Positions 16,288 through 25,725 of a stretch of 64,000 bases of DNA are shown here, piece after piece. How positions within the stretch are numbered: position 1 is the stretch's first letter; each line of letters begins with the position of its first letter. This stretch comes from an uncultured Eubacteriales bacterium (GTDB lineage Bacteria; Bacillota; Clostridia; Oscillospirales; Oscillospiraceae). The DNA is taken from contig UQWI01000005.1 of the NCBI GenBank assembly GCA_900544765.1, forward strand, positions 1-64,000, read 5' to 3'. The position numbers and the translations under genes were made by a program. A model generated the notes under the pieces. The model had not been told where the DNA came from and made no database searches. It saw nothing but the letters and a program-made list of their open reading frames with translations.

Positions 16288-17129
16288 TTCACGTCCCCCT
16301 TGATGTAGTAGAGCATGATGTCCTCTATGCTCGCGCGCTCATGCGTCAGGTGCTCCCCCGCCGCGCGCTCCACCAGCGCCTCGCTGCCGAAGGCCCCGCG
16401 CCTCACGCCGACGACGGAGCCCGGCTCCAGCGCCGCTATCTCGCGCTCCGAGCCCTTTGCAATGACGTATTTCTCCAGCAGCTCGTCCTTCTCCTCGCTG
16501 AACACGACCCGGCCCGCGTGTATGAAGGTGATGTAGTCGCAGGCCTTTTCCAAATCCGAGAGTATGTGCGAGGATATGAGCACGCTGCAGCGCTCGTCCT
16601 GGATGTAGTCTAGCAGGATGTCCAGCAGCTCGTCGCGCGCCACGGGGTCGAGCCCGCTCGTGGGCTCGTCGAGGATAAGCAGCCTTGCACCGTGGCTGAG
16701 CGCGGCGGCTATGGAGAGCTTCATGCGCATGCCGCGCGAGTACTCCTTTATCTTCTGTTTCTCCGGCAGGCCGAATTTGAGCGTGAGCGAGTCGAAGCGC
16801 CCGTCGTCAAAGTGCCTGTAGGCCGCGGTCAATATGCGCCGCACGTCGCGCAGGCTCATCGTCTCCGGGAAGGGGCAGTCGTCGAACACGACGCCCACGT
16901 CCTCGCGCACCTCCGGAGCGCACTCCTCCGGGTCGGAGCCCAGCACCCTGGCCTCGCCGCCCGTGCGCTTCGCCAGGCCGAGCAGCAGGCGTATCGTCGT
17001 GCTCTTGCCCGCGCCGTTTTCGCCGATAAGCCCCATGATGCAGCCCGTCGGCAGCGTGAAGTTGACGTTGTTGAGCGAAAAACCGCTGTATCTCTTCGTG
17101 AGGCCCTTTACTTCAATTGCGTTTTGCAT
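16284..17129 (-). CDS. ABC transporter ATP-binding protein
   Basis: The 281-residue ATPase has Walker [10 protein letters not shown] (about residues 37-45), a Q-loop equivalent GVVFDDCPFPE, the signature YSRGMRMKLSIAAAL, Walker [13 protein letters not shown] and the switch ISSHILSD. A C-terminal extension (residues 215-281) is typical of ABC-2 exporters. GAGGGAG precedes the ATG at 17129. It lies between the GntR regulator and three permeases and energises them. Confidence 0.92.
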   Translation of the reverse strand: MQNAIEVKGLTKRYSGFSLNNVNFTLPTGCIMGLIGENGAGKSTTIRLLLGLAKRTGGEARVLGSDPEECAPEVREDVGVVFDDCPFPETMSLRDVRRILTAAYRHFDDGRFDSLTLKFGLPEKQKIKEYSRGMRMKLSIAAALSHGARLLILDEPTSGLDPVARDELLDILLDYIQDERCSVLISSHILSDLEKACDYITFIHAGRVVFSEEKDELLEKYVIAKGSEREIAALEPGSVVGVRRGAFGSEALVERAAGEHLTHERASIEDIMLYYIKGDVK

Positions 17130-17130
17130 A

Positions 17131-17505
17131 CTAATCTCCCTCGCAGGTGAGGCGGAGCATCTCGTACAGCTCTTCGTTGGCAAGGCCGCTCTGGTCGGCC
17201 AGCTCCTTTGCCCGGCAGAAAAGCTCCTCAATCTGCCGCAGGTGCTCCTCCCGTATCAGGTCAAGATTTTTCCCAGCAACGAAGCTGCCCTTTCCGGCGT
17301 AGGTCACAAGGAACCCGTCGCGCTCAAGCTCCTCGTAGGCCCGCTTCGTCGTAATTACGCTTATCCGCAGCTCCTTGGCCAGAAGGCGGATGGAAGGAAG
17401 GGCGTCCCCCTCCTTGAGCTCGCCCGAGATTATCTTGCCCTTTATCTGAGCGCATATCTGCTCGTAGATGGGCGCCCCGGACGAGTTGCTTATGATAATA
17501 TCCAT
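17131..17505 (-). CDS. GntR-family regulator, YtrA type
   Basis: The 124-residue protein has an N-terminal GntR winged helix (GAPIYEQICAQIKGKIISGE, then LPSIRLLAKELRISVITTKR and LERDGFLVTYAGKGSFVA) and only a short C-terminal helix pair, which is the small YtrA subclass. The ATG at 17505 is preceded by AGGGTGAT and is preferred over a GTG nine bases upstream that overlaps this site. It leads the ABC operon and sits beside a matching operator, so it probably represses its own operon. Confidence 0.92.
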   Translation of the reverse strand: MDIIISNSSGAPIYEQICAQIKGKIISGELKEGDALPSIRLLAKELRISVITTKRAYEELERDGFLVTYAGKGSFVAGKNLDLIREEHLRQIEELFCRAKELADQSGLANEELYEMLRLTCEGD

Positions 17506-17523
17506 GGCTATCACCCTGTATAG

Positions 17524-17562
17524 TGTGTATACCCATTATACACAGTATGTACAGTTTGTCAA
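17524..17562 (-). promoter_or_regulatory. GntR-ABC operon promoter and operator
   Basis: TTGACA (17562-17557) and TATAAT (17540-17535) are spaced by 16 bp on the minus strand. A perfect 8-bp inverted repeat, TGTGTATA-N5-TATACACA (17524-17544), covers the -10 element. This is the position and style of a YtrA-type repressor site. Confidence 0.8.
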
Positions 17563-17589
17563 GGGCCCGGGAGAAATTTCCGCAGGCAG

Positions 17590-17623
17590 AAAAATCCCCC
17601 GGGCAAAAGCCCGGGGGATTTTT
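17590..17623. terminator. Bidirectional terminator
   Basis: AAAAATCCCCCGGGC and GCCCGGGGGATTTTT form a perfect 15-bp stem with an AAAA loop. It ends the sugar-isomerase transcript (minus strand) and insulates the GntR promoter. Confidence 0.85.
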
Positions 17624-17640
17624 CCTATTCGTGAGCGGCC

Positions 17641-18075
17641 TCAGCCGGCGGCGCGGTCTTTCAGGGCCTTGAGCAGCTCCTTCTGCACGGGCAAGCGCTC
17701 GCGGCGGGGGTACTCGCCCTCGAAATATTCACGTATCTCGCGCGCCTGCTCGGCGCTCAGCAGCTCTACGAGGGGGATAGCGAGCGCATGGCTGGCCAGG
17801 AGCATCCAATAGGCGCTCCGGCTTTCGCGGTGCTCGTGCGCCTGGGCGAGGATGAACCTCACGGCGTCGCAGACGTCCTGCCCCTCCGGCCGTGAGGCGG
17901 CGAAATTGTCCACAGCCGAGGTGAGTGAGGCGACGAAGGCGTCCTGGCACTGCTCCGCCGTCGCGTTGCGCCCCAGGCCGAACAGTCCGTCCACGCTTCG
18001 TCCGCTGCGCCTGGCGTCCTCCATGCCCGCCAGATAGGCGGCGTATGCGCCGGTAATGCTCTCAGGTACGGCCAT
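17641..18075 (-). CDS. Hypothetical soluble protein coupled to the isomerase gene
   Basis: The 144-residue protein is mostly alpha-helical by composition and has no membrane segment. It contains AEQCQDAFVASLTSAVDNFA and AREIREYFEGEYPRRERLP. I do not recognise it. Its ATG overlaps the isomerase stop by one base (TAATG), so it is co-translated with that gene and is probably part of the same pathway. Its product is unknown. Confidence 0.65.
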   Translation of the reverse strand: MAVPESITGAYAAYLAGMEDARRSGRSVDGLFGLGRNATAEQCQDAFVASLTSAVDNFAASRPEGQDVCDAVRFILAQAHEHRESRSAYWMLLASHALAIPLVELLSAEQAREIREYFEGEYPRRERLPVQKELLKALKDRAAG

Positions 18076-19565
18076 TATGCCCAGGGGTTCTCAGTGGGAT
18101 AGGGCAGGCTCTTCGGCTGGTTGTAGGCGATGTCCTTCACGCCGAGCATCTTCATGACCTCGAAGAGGGCCTTGCCGTAGTGGCCGAAGGCGACGGCGCC
18201 GTGGTGCGGATAGCGCTTCTCTATGAGCACATGGCGGTAGAAGCGGCCCATTTCGGGGATGGCGAACACGCCGATGCCGCCGAAGCTGCGGGTGGCGACG
18301 GGCAGGACCTCGCCCTCGGCGATGTAGGAGCGCAGGTTGCCGTCGCTGTCGCACTGCAGGCGGTAGAAGGTGATGTCGCTCGCCGCGATGTCGCCCTCGA
18401 TGGTGCCGCGGGTGAAGTCGGGGTCGCTGCCGGCGGGCTCGAGCAGGCGGTGCTGGATGAGCTGGTACTTGACGGCGCGGTCGGCGCAGAGCTTGCAGCT
18501 GGGTGTGTTGCCGCAGTGGAAGCCCATGAAGGTGTCGGTGAGCTCATAGGGGAACTTGCCCTTGATGTTCTCCTCGTAGAGGTCGCGGGGCACGGAGTTG
18601 TTGATGTCGAGCAGCGTGACCGTGTCCTCGCTGACGCACATGCCTATATACTCGCTCAGCGCGCCGTAGATGTCGACCTCGCAGGAGACGGGGATGCCGC
18701 GGGACACGAGGCGGCTGTTGACGTAGCAGGGCTCGAAGCCGAACTCCTTCGGGAAGGCGGGCCAGCACTTGTCGGCGAAGGCGACGAACTGCCTGGAGCC
18801 CTTGTGCTCCTCGGCCCAGTCGAGCAGGGTGAGCTCAAACTGCGCCATGCGGGCGCTCAAATCCGGGTAATAGCAGCCCTCGCCCATCTCCTTGGCCATG
18901 TCCTCGCAGACGGCGGGGATGCGCGGGTCGTTCGCGTGGGCCTTGTAGGCGACAAGCAGGTCCAGCTCGCTGTTCTCCTCTATCTCGACGCCGAGCTCGT
19001 AGAGGCCCTTGATGGGCGCGTTGCAGGCGAAGAAGTCCTGCGGGCGCGGTCCGAAGGAGATTATCTTGAGCTGGCTCAGGCCGATGAGGGTGCGGGCGAT
19101 GGGCTTGAACTCGGCTATCATGGCGGCCACGTCGGCGGCGGTGCCCACGGGGTAGCTCGGTATCCAGGCCTTGAGGTGGCGCATGCCGAGGTTGTAGGAG
19201 CAGTTGAGCATACCGCAGTAGGCGTCGCCGCGGCCGTCAATGAGGTCGCTGCCGGTCTCCTCGGCGGCGGCGGCGTACATCACGGGGCCGTCGAAGTACC
19301 TGGCGACAAGGGTCTCGGGGGTCTCGGGGCCGAAGTTGCCGAGGAACACGCACAGGGCGTTGCAGCCTGCGGCCTTGACTTCCTCGACGGCCTTGAGCAT
19401 ATCGCGCTCGTTCTCCACGGTGGTCTTGCACTCGTAGACGTCCAGGCCGCGCTTGGCGCAGGCCTCCGCCACGGCGGCGCGGCGGCGCTCGGAGAGCGAG
19501 ATTATGAAGCAGTCACGGCTGACGGCGATGATGCCGAGCTTTACGGTGGGTATGTTGGTGAGCAT
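18075..19565 (-). CDS. L-fucose/L-arabinose isomerase-family protein
   Basis: The 496-residue protein resembles the fucose/arabinose isomerase fold. A Rossmann-like first third contains ALCVFLGNFGPETPETL, and the middle holds GPRPQDFFACNAPIKGLYEL. The C-terminal domain has DINNSVPRDL and HCGNTPSCKLC. These enzymes interconvert aldoses and ketoses with a bound Mn2+. The exact sugar cannot be read, but a xylulokinase five genes upstream in the same direction makes a pentose or its isomer likely. The start at 19565 (AGGTG upstream) is preferred to an ATG that lies within that ribosome site. Confidence 0.8.
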   Translation of the reverse strand: MLTNIPTVKLGIIAVSRDCFIISLSERRRAAVAEACAKRGLDVYECKTTVENERDMLKAVEEVKAAGCNALCVFLGNFGPETPETLVARYFDGPVMYAAAAEETGSDLIDGRGDAYCGMLNCSYNLGMRHLKAWIPSYPVGTAADVAAMIAEFKPIARTLIGLSQLKIISFGPRPQDFFACNAPIKGLYELGVEIEENSELDLLVAYKAHANDPRIPAVCEDMAKEMGEGCYYPDLSARMAQFELTLLDWAEEHKGSRQFVAFADKCWPAFPKEFGFEPCYVNSRLVSRGIPVSCEVDIYGALSEYIGMCVSEDTVTLLDINNSVPRDLYEENIKGKFPYELTDTFMGFHCGNTPSCKLCADRAVKYQLIQHRLLEPAGSDPDFTRGTIEGDIAASDITFYRLQCDSDGNLRSYIAEGEVLPVATRSFGGIGVFAIPEMGRFYRHVLIEKRYPHHGAVAFGHYGKALFEVMKMLGVKDIAYNQPKSLPYPTENPWA

Positions 19566-19625
19566 TTTGATACACCTCATTTTCGAATTTTGAGTATTTA
19601 AGTTATGAGTGTCGCGCTATTGCCC

Positions 19626-20261
19626 TCAGATATCTTCTCTGATGTCCACGTTCACGCCCTTGAGGGCGACGACGGCGCCCTGGGCAGCCTCGCTGCTCTC
19701 CGCGTGGGCGAGCAGCCACTTGTTGCAGGCCCAGAGGAGCTTGTCCTCGTCGTTGAGGGACTCCATCTCCGGCTTCGGCCCGTTGGTGCCGCGCGGGAGC
19801 GCAACCAGAACGCGGAAGCCCTCGCCTTTGGCTGCGGAGCAGGGCGCGTAGTGCAGCGTGGTGGCGTAGACCTCGACCACAACGCCGCGCGGGACGCGGA
19901 AGGCGCGGACGCGGTCGGTGTCCAGCGAGCCGTCGACGATGTCGTCCTCCCTGGCGACGAGCAGGATGAAGTCGCTGGTGCCGCAGTTTATCTCGCTGTC
20001 GCGGTGGTACTCGAGGCAGTTGAGCCGAGTGTTGTGGCCGTTGCACCAGCCGAGCTGGATGGGCATGCCGCCGTAGGCGTTCACGGCGAGCTTTTCAGCT
20101 ATGGGCAGGGCCTCGAGCTCCGGCTGGGACGCGACATAGTCGGTCGCCTCCGGCAGCGGGGTGTACTTCTCCAGCGCCTCGAGCAGCTCCGAGGTGTCGT
20201 AGCCCGGGAGCACCTTGCCGTAGGGCGCGAAGGCGCGGTCAAATACGGATTCTATTTTCAT
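19626..20261 (-). CDS. DUF4867-family protein
   Basis: The 211-residue protein contains NGHNTRLNCLEYHRDSEINC, TSDFILLVARE and VPRGVVVEVYATTLHYAPC, a cupin-like run with several histidines that could bind metal. It matches DUF4867 proteins, which occur in clostridial sugar operons. I infer a role as an ulose isomerase, mutarotase or similar accessory step, but no reaction is established. GAGGTGAT precedes the ATG at 20261. It lies between the isomerase and a YczE-like membrane protein. Confidence 0.75.
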   Translation of the reverse strand: MKIESVFDRAFAPYGKVLPGYDTSELLEALEKYTPLPEATDYVASQPELEALPIAEKLAVNAYGGMPIQLGWCNGHNTRLNCLEYHRDSEINCGTSDFILLVAREDDIVDGSLDTDRVRAFRVPRGVVVEVYATTLHYAPCSAAKGEGFRVLVALPRGTNGPKPEMESLNDEDKLLWACNKWLLAHAESSEAAQGAVVALKGVNVDIREDI

Positions 20262-20297
20262 AGTTATCACCTCATGGTATTACCTGAGAATTGTGGC

Positions 20298-20969
20298 TTA
20301 CTTGTCTTTTTCCGCCCCGGCAGCCGCGAGCCCGAGCCCCCAGGCGCAGAGTTTGCGGCTCAGCGGGAAGCACAGCTGCGCCGTCGGCCCCACGAGGAAC
20401 GCGCACACCACCGTGCCCGCGCCAAGTACGCCGCCCAGCAGCCAGCCCGCGAGGGCAAAGGCCACGTCGACTGAGACTCGCACGACGCCGAAGGGCTTTT
20501 TGAATATCTCGCTTATCGACACGGCCACGAGGTCGTTCGGCCCCGCTCCGAGGTCTGAGCTTATGACTACCGTCATGCCGAAGGCCAGTATCACGCAGCC
20601 CGCGACCAGCAGGACTATCCTGCCCGCGAGGGGCAGCGAGCCCAGCACGGGGTCCAGCAGCAGCTCCCAGAGGTCGATTATCGGCCCGCCGAGAGCCATG
20701 CAGATGACGGTGCCAATCTTGACGAAGCCCTTGGCGGCTATGAGCAGCACGAGCATGATTATGAGCGAGACGAGCAGGTGCACCCTTCCGTGCGTGTCCA
20801 GGAAAGCGGGCCAGGGTATGGCCCGGTGCAGGCCCTGAATGAGCACGTTGAAGGGGTCGCTCCCCAGGTTGCTCAGGAGGAAGAGCGTCACGCCCAGATG
20901 GGCTATCGTCAGCCCGAGCAGCAGCTCAGCAGCCCTCACGGCGAGCTCACGGGCGGTCATCTTCCTCAC
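20298..20969 (-). CDS. YczE/YitT-type membrane protein
   Basis: The 223-residue protein has about five hydrophobic helices and the conserved GVTLFLLSNLGSDPFNVL and VVISSDLGAGPNDLVAVSIS motifs of the YczE/YyaS family. The biochemical role of that family is not known. The GTG at 20969 overlaps the preceding stop (GTGA), and an alternative ATG lies at 20960. It sits inside the sugar operon and may be a transport accessory, which is inference. Confidence 0.8.
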   Translation of the reverse strand: MRKMTARELAVRAAELLLGLTIAHLGVTLFLLSNLGSDPFNVLIQGLHRAIPWPAFLDTHGRVHLLVSLIIMLVLLIAAKGFVKIGTVICMALGGPIIDLWELLLDPVLGSLPLAGRIVLLVAGCVILAFGMTVVISSDLGAGPNDLVAVSISEIFKKPFGVVRVSVDVAFALAGWLLGGVLGAGTVVCAFLVGPTAQLCFPLSRKLCAWGLGLAAAGAEKDK

Positions 20970-21271
20970 TGGTCCTCGTCCTCCTCGGCGCGCCTGCGCT
21001 CGAGCTCTTCATACTCCTCCGGGGTGTACTCGGCGTCCGCGAGCTCGCGCTTGTACCGCATCCATGTGTATACCAGCACAGCGGCTGCGCAGATGACCAG
21101 CCCTATGCCGAGCACCCAGGCCATCGTCACGCTCAGGCCGTCGGGCTCGCCGTAGAGCGGGGTCGTGCGGTAGCCGAGGTAACCGATGTACACGGCGACC
21201 ACGGCGTAGAGCACGGCGCGCACCTGGGCGCGGTTTTTCTTTTCGTAGTGGTAGACCTTCTTATCCTGCAT
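20966..21271 (-). CDS. Small two-helix membrane protein
   Basis: The 101-residue product has two hydrophobic helices (about residues 17-35 and 49-68) and an acidic, coiled tail (AEYTPEEYEELERRRAEEDE). It is not recognised. It starts just after the xylulokinase stop and overlaps the YczE-like gene by 4 bp, so the three genes are coupled. Confidence 0.65.
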   Translation of the reverse strand: MQDKKVYHYEKKNRAQVRAVLYAVVAVYIGYLGYRTTPLYGEPDGLSVTMAWVLGIGLVICAAAVLVYTWMRYKRELADAEYTPEEYEELERRRAEEDEDQ

Positions 21272-21272
21272 G

Positions 21273-22748
21273 TCAGTTCAGCGCCTGGAACACGCCCTTG
21301 AGGGCGGGGTAGATTTGCTTGAAGGCCTGGTAGCGCCGCTCGTACTTTGCGGTGAGGCCGGCATCTGGCTTGACGGTCTCGCTGACCTTGACCAGCTTCT
21401 CGCAGACCTCGCGCACTGAGGAATACGCGCCGCAGCAGACCATGGCGAGCATTGCGCCGCCCATGCCGGGCCCCTGCTCGCTGACGGGCAGGTCCAGCTC
21501 TATGCCCAGCACGTTGGCCATAATCTTGCGCCAGAGCGGGCTCTTGGCGCCGCCGCCGCAGAGCATGCTGCGTTTGATTTCTATGCCCAGGGAGCGCGCA
21601 ACCTCCAGGCTGTCGCGTATGGCAAAGGCCACGCCCTCGAGCACCGCCTGGGTTATGTCGGCGCGGGTGGTGTCCATTGTCATGCCCACGAGCGTACCGC
21701 GCGCATTAGTGTCGTTGATGGGCGAGCGCTCGCCCATCAGGTAGGGCAGGAAGTAGACGTGGTTCTCACCGAGCTTGTCATCGGTTATCGGGGCCTGCTC
21801 GGCGTTGTAGTCCGTAGTGCTGAAGATGTCCTCCATCAGCCACTTGTTGCAGCTGGCGGCGGAGAGCATGCAGCCCATCAGGTGATAGTTGCCGTCGGCG
21901 TGTGCGAAGGCGTGCAGGGCGTTGTTCGGGTCGACGCCGAAGCTGTCGCTGGATATGAAGATGGTGCCCGAGGTGCCGAGCGAAATGTTGCAGGCGCCCT
22001 CGCCCACAGTCCCGGTGCCGACGGCAGCGGCGGCGTTGTCGCCCGCGCCCGCGCAGACCTTGACGTTCTCTGGTAGGCCGAGCTGCGCGGCAATCTCCGG
22101 CTTGAGCGTGCCGACGCACTCATAGCTCTCGAAGAGCCTGGGCATCTGCGACTCGGTGACTCCGCAGAGCTCAAGCATTTCCTTCGACCAGCACTTGTGC
22201 TCCACGTCCAGGAGCAGCATGCCGCTCGCGTCGGAGTAGTCGCAGCAGTGGACGCCGGTGAGGACGTAGTTTATGTAGTCCTTGGGCAGCATTATCTTTG
22301 CTATCCTGGCGAAGTTCTCGGGCTCGTTTTTGCGCATCCAGAGCAGCTTGGGAGCCGTGAAGCCCGCGAAGGCGATGTTTGCCGTCCAGGCGGAAAGCTT
22401 GTCCTTGCCGACGGCGCCGTTGAGGTATTCCACCTCGGCGCTGGTGCGCCCGTCGTTCCACAGGATGCAGGGACGGATGACGTTGTCGTCCTTGTCCAGG
22501 GCCACGAGACCGTGCATCTGGCCTCCGGCGCCTATGCCCGCCACCTGGCCGGCGTCAAAGCCCGCGACCAGTTCCGGCACGCCCTCCATTACGGCGTGCC
22601 GCCAGTCCTCGGGCTTCTGTTCGCTCCAGCCTGGGTGCGGGAAAGACAGGGGATATTCCTTTGACACGGTGTTGAGCACCGCGCCGCTCTCGTCGAGGAG
22701 CAGCAGCTTTACGGCGCTTGTACCGAGGTCGATTCCTATGTAGAGCAT
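21273..22748 (-). CDS. xylB: Xylulokinase (FGGY family)
   Basis: The 491-residue kinase begins MLYIGIDLGTSAVKLLLLDE (phosphate-binding loop). It has the xylulokinase marker GIGAGGQMHGLVALD and the ADP-binding block SMLCGGGAKSPLWRKIMANV. It phosphorylates D-xylulose to xylulose-5-phosphate for the pentose phosphate pathway. GGAGG lies seven bases before the ATG at 22748; longer upstream extensions are not credible. It precedes the isomerase and DUF4867 genes in one operon. Confidence 0.9.
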   Translation of the reverse strand: MLYIGIDLGTSAVKLLLLDESGAVLNTVSKEYPLSFPHPGWSEQKPEDWRHAVMEGVPELVAGFDAGQVAGIGAGGQMHGLVALDKDDNVIRPCILWNDGRTSAEVEYLNGAVGKDKLSAWTANIAFAGFTAPKLLWMRKNEPENFARIAKIMLPKDYINYVLTGVHCCDYSDASGMLLLDVEHKCWSKEMLELCGVTESQMPRLFESYECVGTLKPEIAAQLGLPENVKVCAGAGDNAAAAVGTGTVGEGACNISLGTSGTIFISSDSFGVDPNNALHAFAHADGNYHLMGCMLSAASCNKWLMEDIFSTTDYNAEQAPITDDKLGENHVYFLPYLMGERSPINDTNARGTLVGMTMDTTRADITQAVLEGVAFAIRDSLEVARSLGIEIKRSMLCGGGAKSPLWRKIMANVLGIELDLPVSEQGPGMGGAMLAMVCCGAYSSVREVCEKLVKVSETVKPDAGLTAKYERRYQAFKQIYPALKGVFQALN

Positions 22749-22824
22749 ATATGTTCCTCCAAAAAATGTCCGGAAGCTGACTCCCGGCGCCGATGGGCTA
22801 TCCGCAGGCACAGCGCACAGGCAC

Positions 22825-22866
22825 AAGAAAACCCGGGCTCACCAGTGCTCACACTGGTGAGCCCGG
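22825..22866 (-). terminator. Terminator of the sugar ABC operon
   Basis: CCGGGCTCACCAGTG and CACTGGTGAGCCCGG form a perfect 15-bp stem with a 4-nt loop. On the minus strand it is followed by GTTTTCTTG. It separates the permease gene from xylB, so xylB is probably driven by partial read-through or by its own promoter. Confidence 0.8.
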
Positions 22867-22947
22867 ACGTTTACAGCTGTACGGCTATTGTCCTTCGGCC
22901 ATTGGCCGGGGCTTTTTTCAGGATGGCGCAGCCGTCCGTGCAGTATA

Positions 22948-24132
22948 TCAGGTCTTGCCGGACTTGCGGCTGGTTACGACGTCGAAGATGACGGCCACGA
23001 GGAGCACGCCGCCCTTGACGACCTGCTGGATGGAGTCGCCCATGCCCATGATGGACATGCCCATGTTGATGACGCCCAGGAGCAGCGCGCCGATGACGAC
23101 GCCGCCGATTGTGCCGCTGCCGCCGTAGGCGCTGGCGCCGCCTATGAAGCAGGCGCCGATGGCGTCCATCTCAAAGCTGTTGCCGGTGTTGCCGTTGACG
23201 GAGCCGACGCGCGCCGCGTTCAGCAGGCCGCAGAGGCCGGCAAGCAGGCCCATATTGGCGTAGGCGATGAAGTAAATCTTGTTGGTGTTGATGCCGGAGA
23301 GCTGAGTGGCCTTCTCGTTGCCGCCTACGGCGTAGAAGTAGCGGCCGAAGGCTGTCTTGCTGGTGATGAAGTTGTAGATAAGGCACACGGCGATAACCCA
23401 TATGAGCATTACGGAGATGCCGCGGTACTGGCTGAGCAGATAGCAGTAGTAGACGATGAGCGCCGCGATAACAATTGAACGGGCGAAATCGCTGAGCGCA
23501 CTGTTCTGACGGTAGCCGTGCTTGGCGCGGTCGCGGCGGGTCCTGATGGTATTGAGGATTACGAGGACAGCGACGATGACGCCTATTATGAGCGCGCTCC
23601 AAACCGCTCCACCGTCGTCAAGGCCGGGGATCTGGATGTACTTGGTGAAGAAGTCCAGGAAGCTCTGGTCCTGGATGGAGACCGTGCGGTTGTCGAGGAC
23701 TATACGGCCGATACCGCGGAATATGAACATGCCGCCGAGGGTGGTGATGAAGGGCGGGATGCGGACATAGCCTATCCAGTAGCCCTGCCATACGCCGACC
23801 GCGAGGCCGATGATGAGGCAGATGATGATGGTCAGATAGCTGTTCATGCCGAGGTTGGTGATGAACACGGCGGCGATGCCGCCGACCATGCAGATGACGG
23901 AGCCGACGGACAGGTCTATGTTGCCGCCGGTCAGTATGCAGAGCAGCATGCCGCAGGCCATAACCAGGACGTAGCCGTTCTGGAGCATCAGGTTCGACAT
24001 GTTCTGCGCGTAAAGCAGGCGGCCGTCGGTCAAAAACGCGAACAGGGCAAAGACGACGACCAACGCTATTACCATTGCGTATTTGGTGAGGAAATCCACC
24101 ACGCTTACACGGCTTTTAGTCTTTTCATTCAT
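22948..24132 (-). CDS. mmsB: Multiple-sugar ABC transporter permease
   Basis: The 394-residue protein has about ten hydrophobic helices and motifs of the ribose/xylose-type permeases: CGMLLCILTGGNIDLSVGSV and IRIPPFITTLGGMFIFRGIG-like VRIPPFITTLGGMF. Near the end is EMDAIGACFIGGASAYGGSG. It forms the channel of a ChvE-MmsAB/XylFGH-like importer. It follows the ATPase gene by 18 bp. Confidence 0.9.
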   Translation of the reverse strand: MNEKTKSRVSVVDFLTKYAMVIALVVVFALFAFLTDGRLLYAQNMSNLMLQNGYVLVMACGMLLCILTGGNIDLSVGSVICMVGGIAAVFITNLGMNSYLTIIICLIIGLAVGVWQGYWIGYVRIPPFITTLGGMFIFRGIGRIVLDNRTVSIQDQSFLDFFTKYIQIPGLDDGGAVWSALIIGVIVAVLVILNTIRTRRDRAKHGYRQNSALSDFARSIVIAALIVYYCYLLSQYRGISVMLIWVIAVCLIYNFITSKTAFGRYFYAVGGNEKATQLSGINTNKIYFIAYANMGLLAGLCGLLNAARVGSVNGNTGNSFEMDAIGACFIGGASAYGGSGTIGGVVIGALLLGVINMGMSIMGMGDSIQQVVKGGVLLVAVIFDVVTSRKSGKT

Positions 24133-24150
24133 TGTTGCACACTCTCCCTT

Positions 24151-25698
24151 TTACCTTGCTGCGGTTGTATCGCGGATTATATAACCCATGATGCTCTCCT
24201 GCGTGGCCTCGCTCGCGTCGACCTCGGCCAGGAGGCGCCCCTCGTTCATGACATAGATGCGGTCGCACATACCCAGCAGCTCAGGCAGCTCGGAGGATAT
24301 CATAACTACGCTCTTGCCATTGGATACCATCTCGTTGATAAGGCAGTATATCTCGTACTTGGCGCCGACGTCGATGCCGCGGGTGGGCTCGTCCATGATG
24401 AGCACGTCCGGCTCGGTGAACATCCACTTGCCGAGCAGGGCCTTCTGCTGGTTGCCGCCGGAGAGGTGGCTGACCGACTGCTCTATGCTCGGCGTCTTGG
24501 TTCCCATTTCCTGCGTCATGTTTTCGGCGACCTGGACTTCCATGTCGGTATTTATCACACCGCCTCCACCGCAGACCTTGTCGAGGCGGGCGAGTGTGGT
24601 GTTGAAGCGTATGGACTCGTCCAGCACGAGGCCGTAGACCTTACGGTCCTCTGTGACGTAGGCGAGGCCGTGACGTATGGCGTCCTGCGGGTTCTTGAAG
24701 TTGACCTTCTTGCCGTTCATGTACAGCTCGCCGGAAATCCCGCTGCCGTAGCTCCTGCCGAATATGCTCATGGCGAGCTCGGTGCGTCCGGCGCCCTGCA
24801 GGCCGGAGAAGCCTACGACCTCTCCCTTATGTACATTGAAGGAGACGTGGTCGTCCACAATGCGCTCCTGATAGAGCGGGTGGTGGACGGTCCAGTCCTT
24901 GACCTCCAAGCTGATTTCATCGGAAACCTTGTGCTCGCGGTGCGGGTAGCGGTCCTCCATGGGACGGCCGACCATGCCCTTGATTATCCTCTGCTCGGAG
25001 AACTCGTCGACGCCCTTAACCAGGGTCTCAATCGTCGAGCCGTCGCGCAGGATAGTGGCCTTGTCCGCGCAGTAGATTATCTCGTTGAGCTTGTGGGTGA
25101 TTATAATGCTCGTGAGCCCCTGCTTCTTGAACTCTATGAGCAGATCCAGCAGCATCTTGGCGTCCTCGTCGTTGAGGGAGCTGGTGGGCTCGTCGAGTAT
25201 GAGCAGGCGCACCTTCTTGGCAAAGGCCTTGGCTATCTCGACCAGCTGCTGCTTGCCGGTGCCGATGTCCTTGACCAGGGTGTGCGCGCTCTCTTTGAGG
25301 CCGACCTGGCGCATGTGCTTTTCAGCCTCGAAATATGTCTTGTTCCAGTCGATGACGCCGAGCTTGTTCTTGAACTCGTTGCCCAGGAACATGTTCTCTC
25401 CTATTGAGAGAAGCGGAATAAGGGCAAGCTCCTGGTGGATGATAACTATGCCGAGCTCTTCACTGTCCTTCAGGTTCTTGAACTGACAGAGCTTGCCGTC
25501 ATAGTATATCTCTCCCGAGTAGCTGCCCACGGGGAATGTACCGCTGAGCACGTTCATCAGCGTGCTCTTTCCGGCGCCGTTTTCACCTATCAGGGCGTGA
25601 ATCTCGCCCTCCTCCACCACAAGGTTGACGTTATCGAGCGCCTTGACGCCCGGGAACTCCTTCGTGATGGAGCGCATTTCAAGTAGTACTTTACCCAA
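24151..25698 (-). CDS. mmsA: Multiple-sugar ABC transporter ATP-binding protein
   Basis: The 515-residue protein has two fused ABC domains, typical of the ribose/galactose/xylose class. The first has [30 protein letters not shown] and [10 protein letters not shown]. The second has [32 protein letters not shown] and [11 protein letters not shown]. It powers uptake of monosaccharides bound by the ChvE-like lipoprotein. The likely start is TTG at 25698 after GGAGG; an ATG at 25677 is the alternative. The gene lies beyond a 145-bp duplicated repeat that separates it from the binding-protein gene. Confidence 0.92.
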   Translation of the reverse strand: MGKVLLEMRSITKEFPGVKALDNVNLVVEEGEIHALIGENGAGKSTLMNVLSGTFPVGSYSGEIYYDGKLCQFKNLKDSEELGIVIIHQELALIPLLSIGENMFLGNEFKNKLGVIDWNKTYFEAEKHMRQVGLKESAHTLVKDIGTGKQQLVEIAKAFAKKVRLLILDEPTSSLNDEDAKMLLDLLIEFKKQGLTSIIITHKLNEIIYCADKATILRDGSTIETLVKGVDEFSEQRIIKGMVGRPMEDRYPHREHKVSDEISLEVKDWTVHHPLYQERIVDDHVSFNVHKGEVVGFSGLQGAGRTELAMSIFGRSYGSGISGELYMNGKKVNFKNPQDAIRHGLAYVTEDRKVYGLVLDESIRFNTTLARLDKVCGGGGVINTDMEVQVAENMTQEMGTKTPSIEQSVSHLSGGNQQKALLGKWMFTEPDVLIMDEPTRGIDVGAKYEIYCLINEMVSNGKSVVMISSELPELLGMCDRIYVMNEGRLLAEVDASEATQESIMGYIIRDTTAAR

Positions 25699-25725
25699 AG
25701 CTGTGGTTCCTCCTCCCTACGTCGT

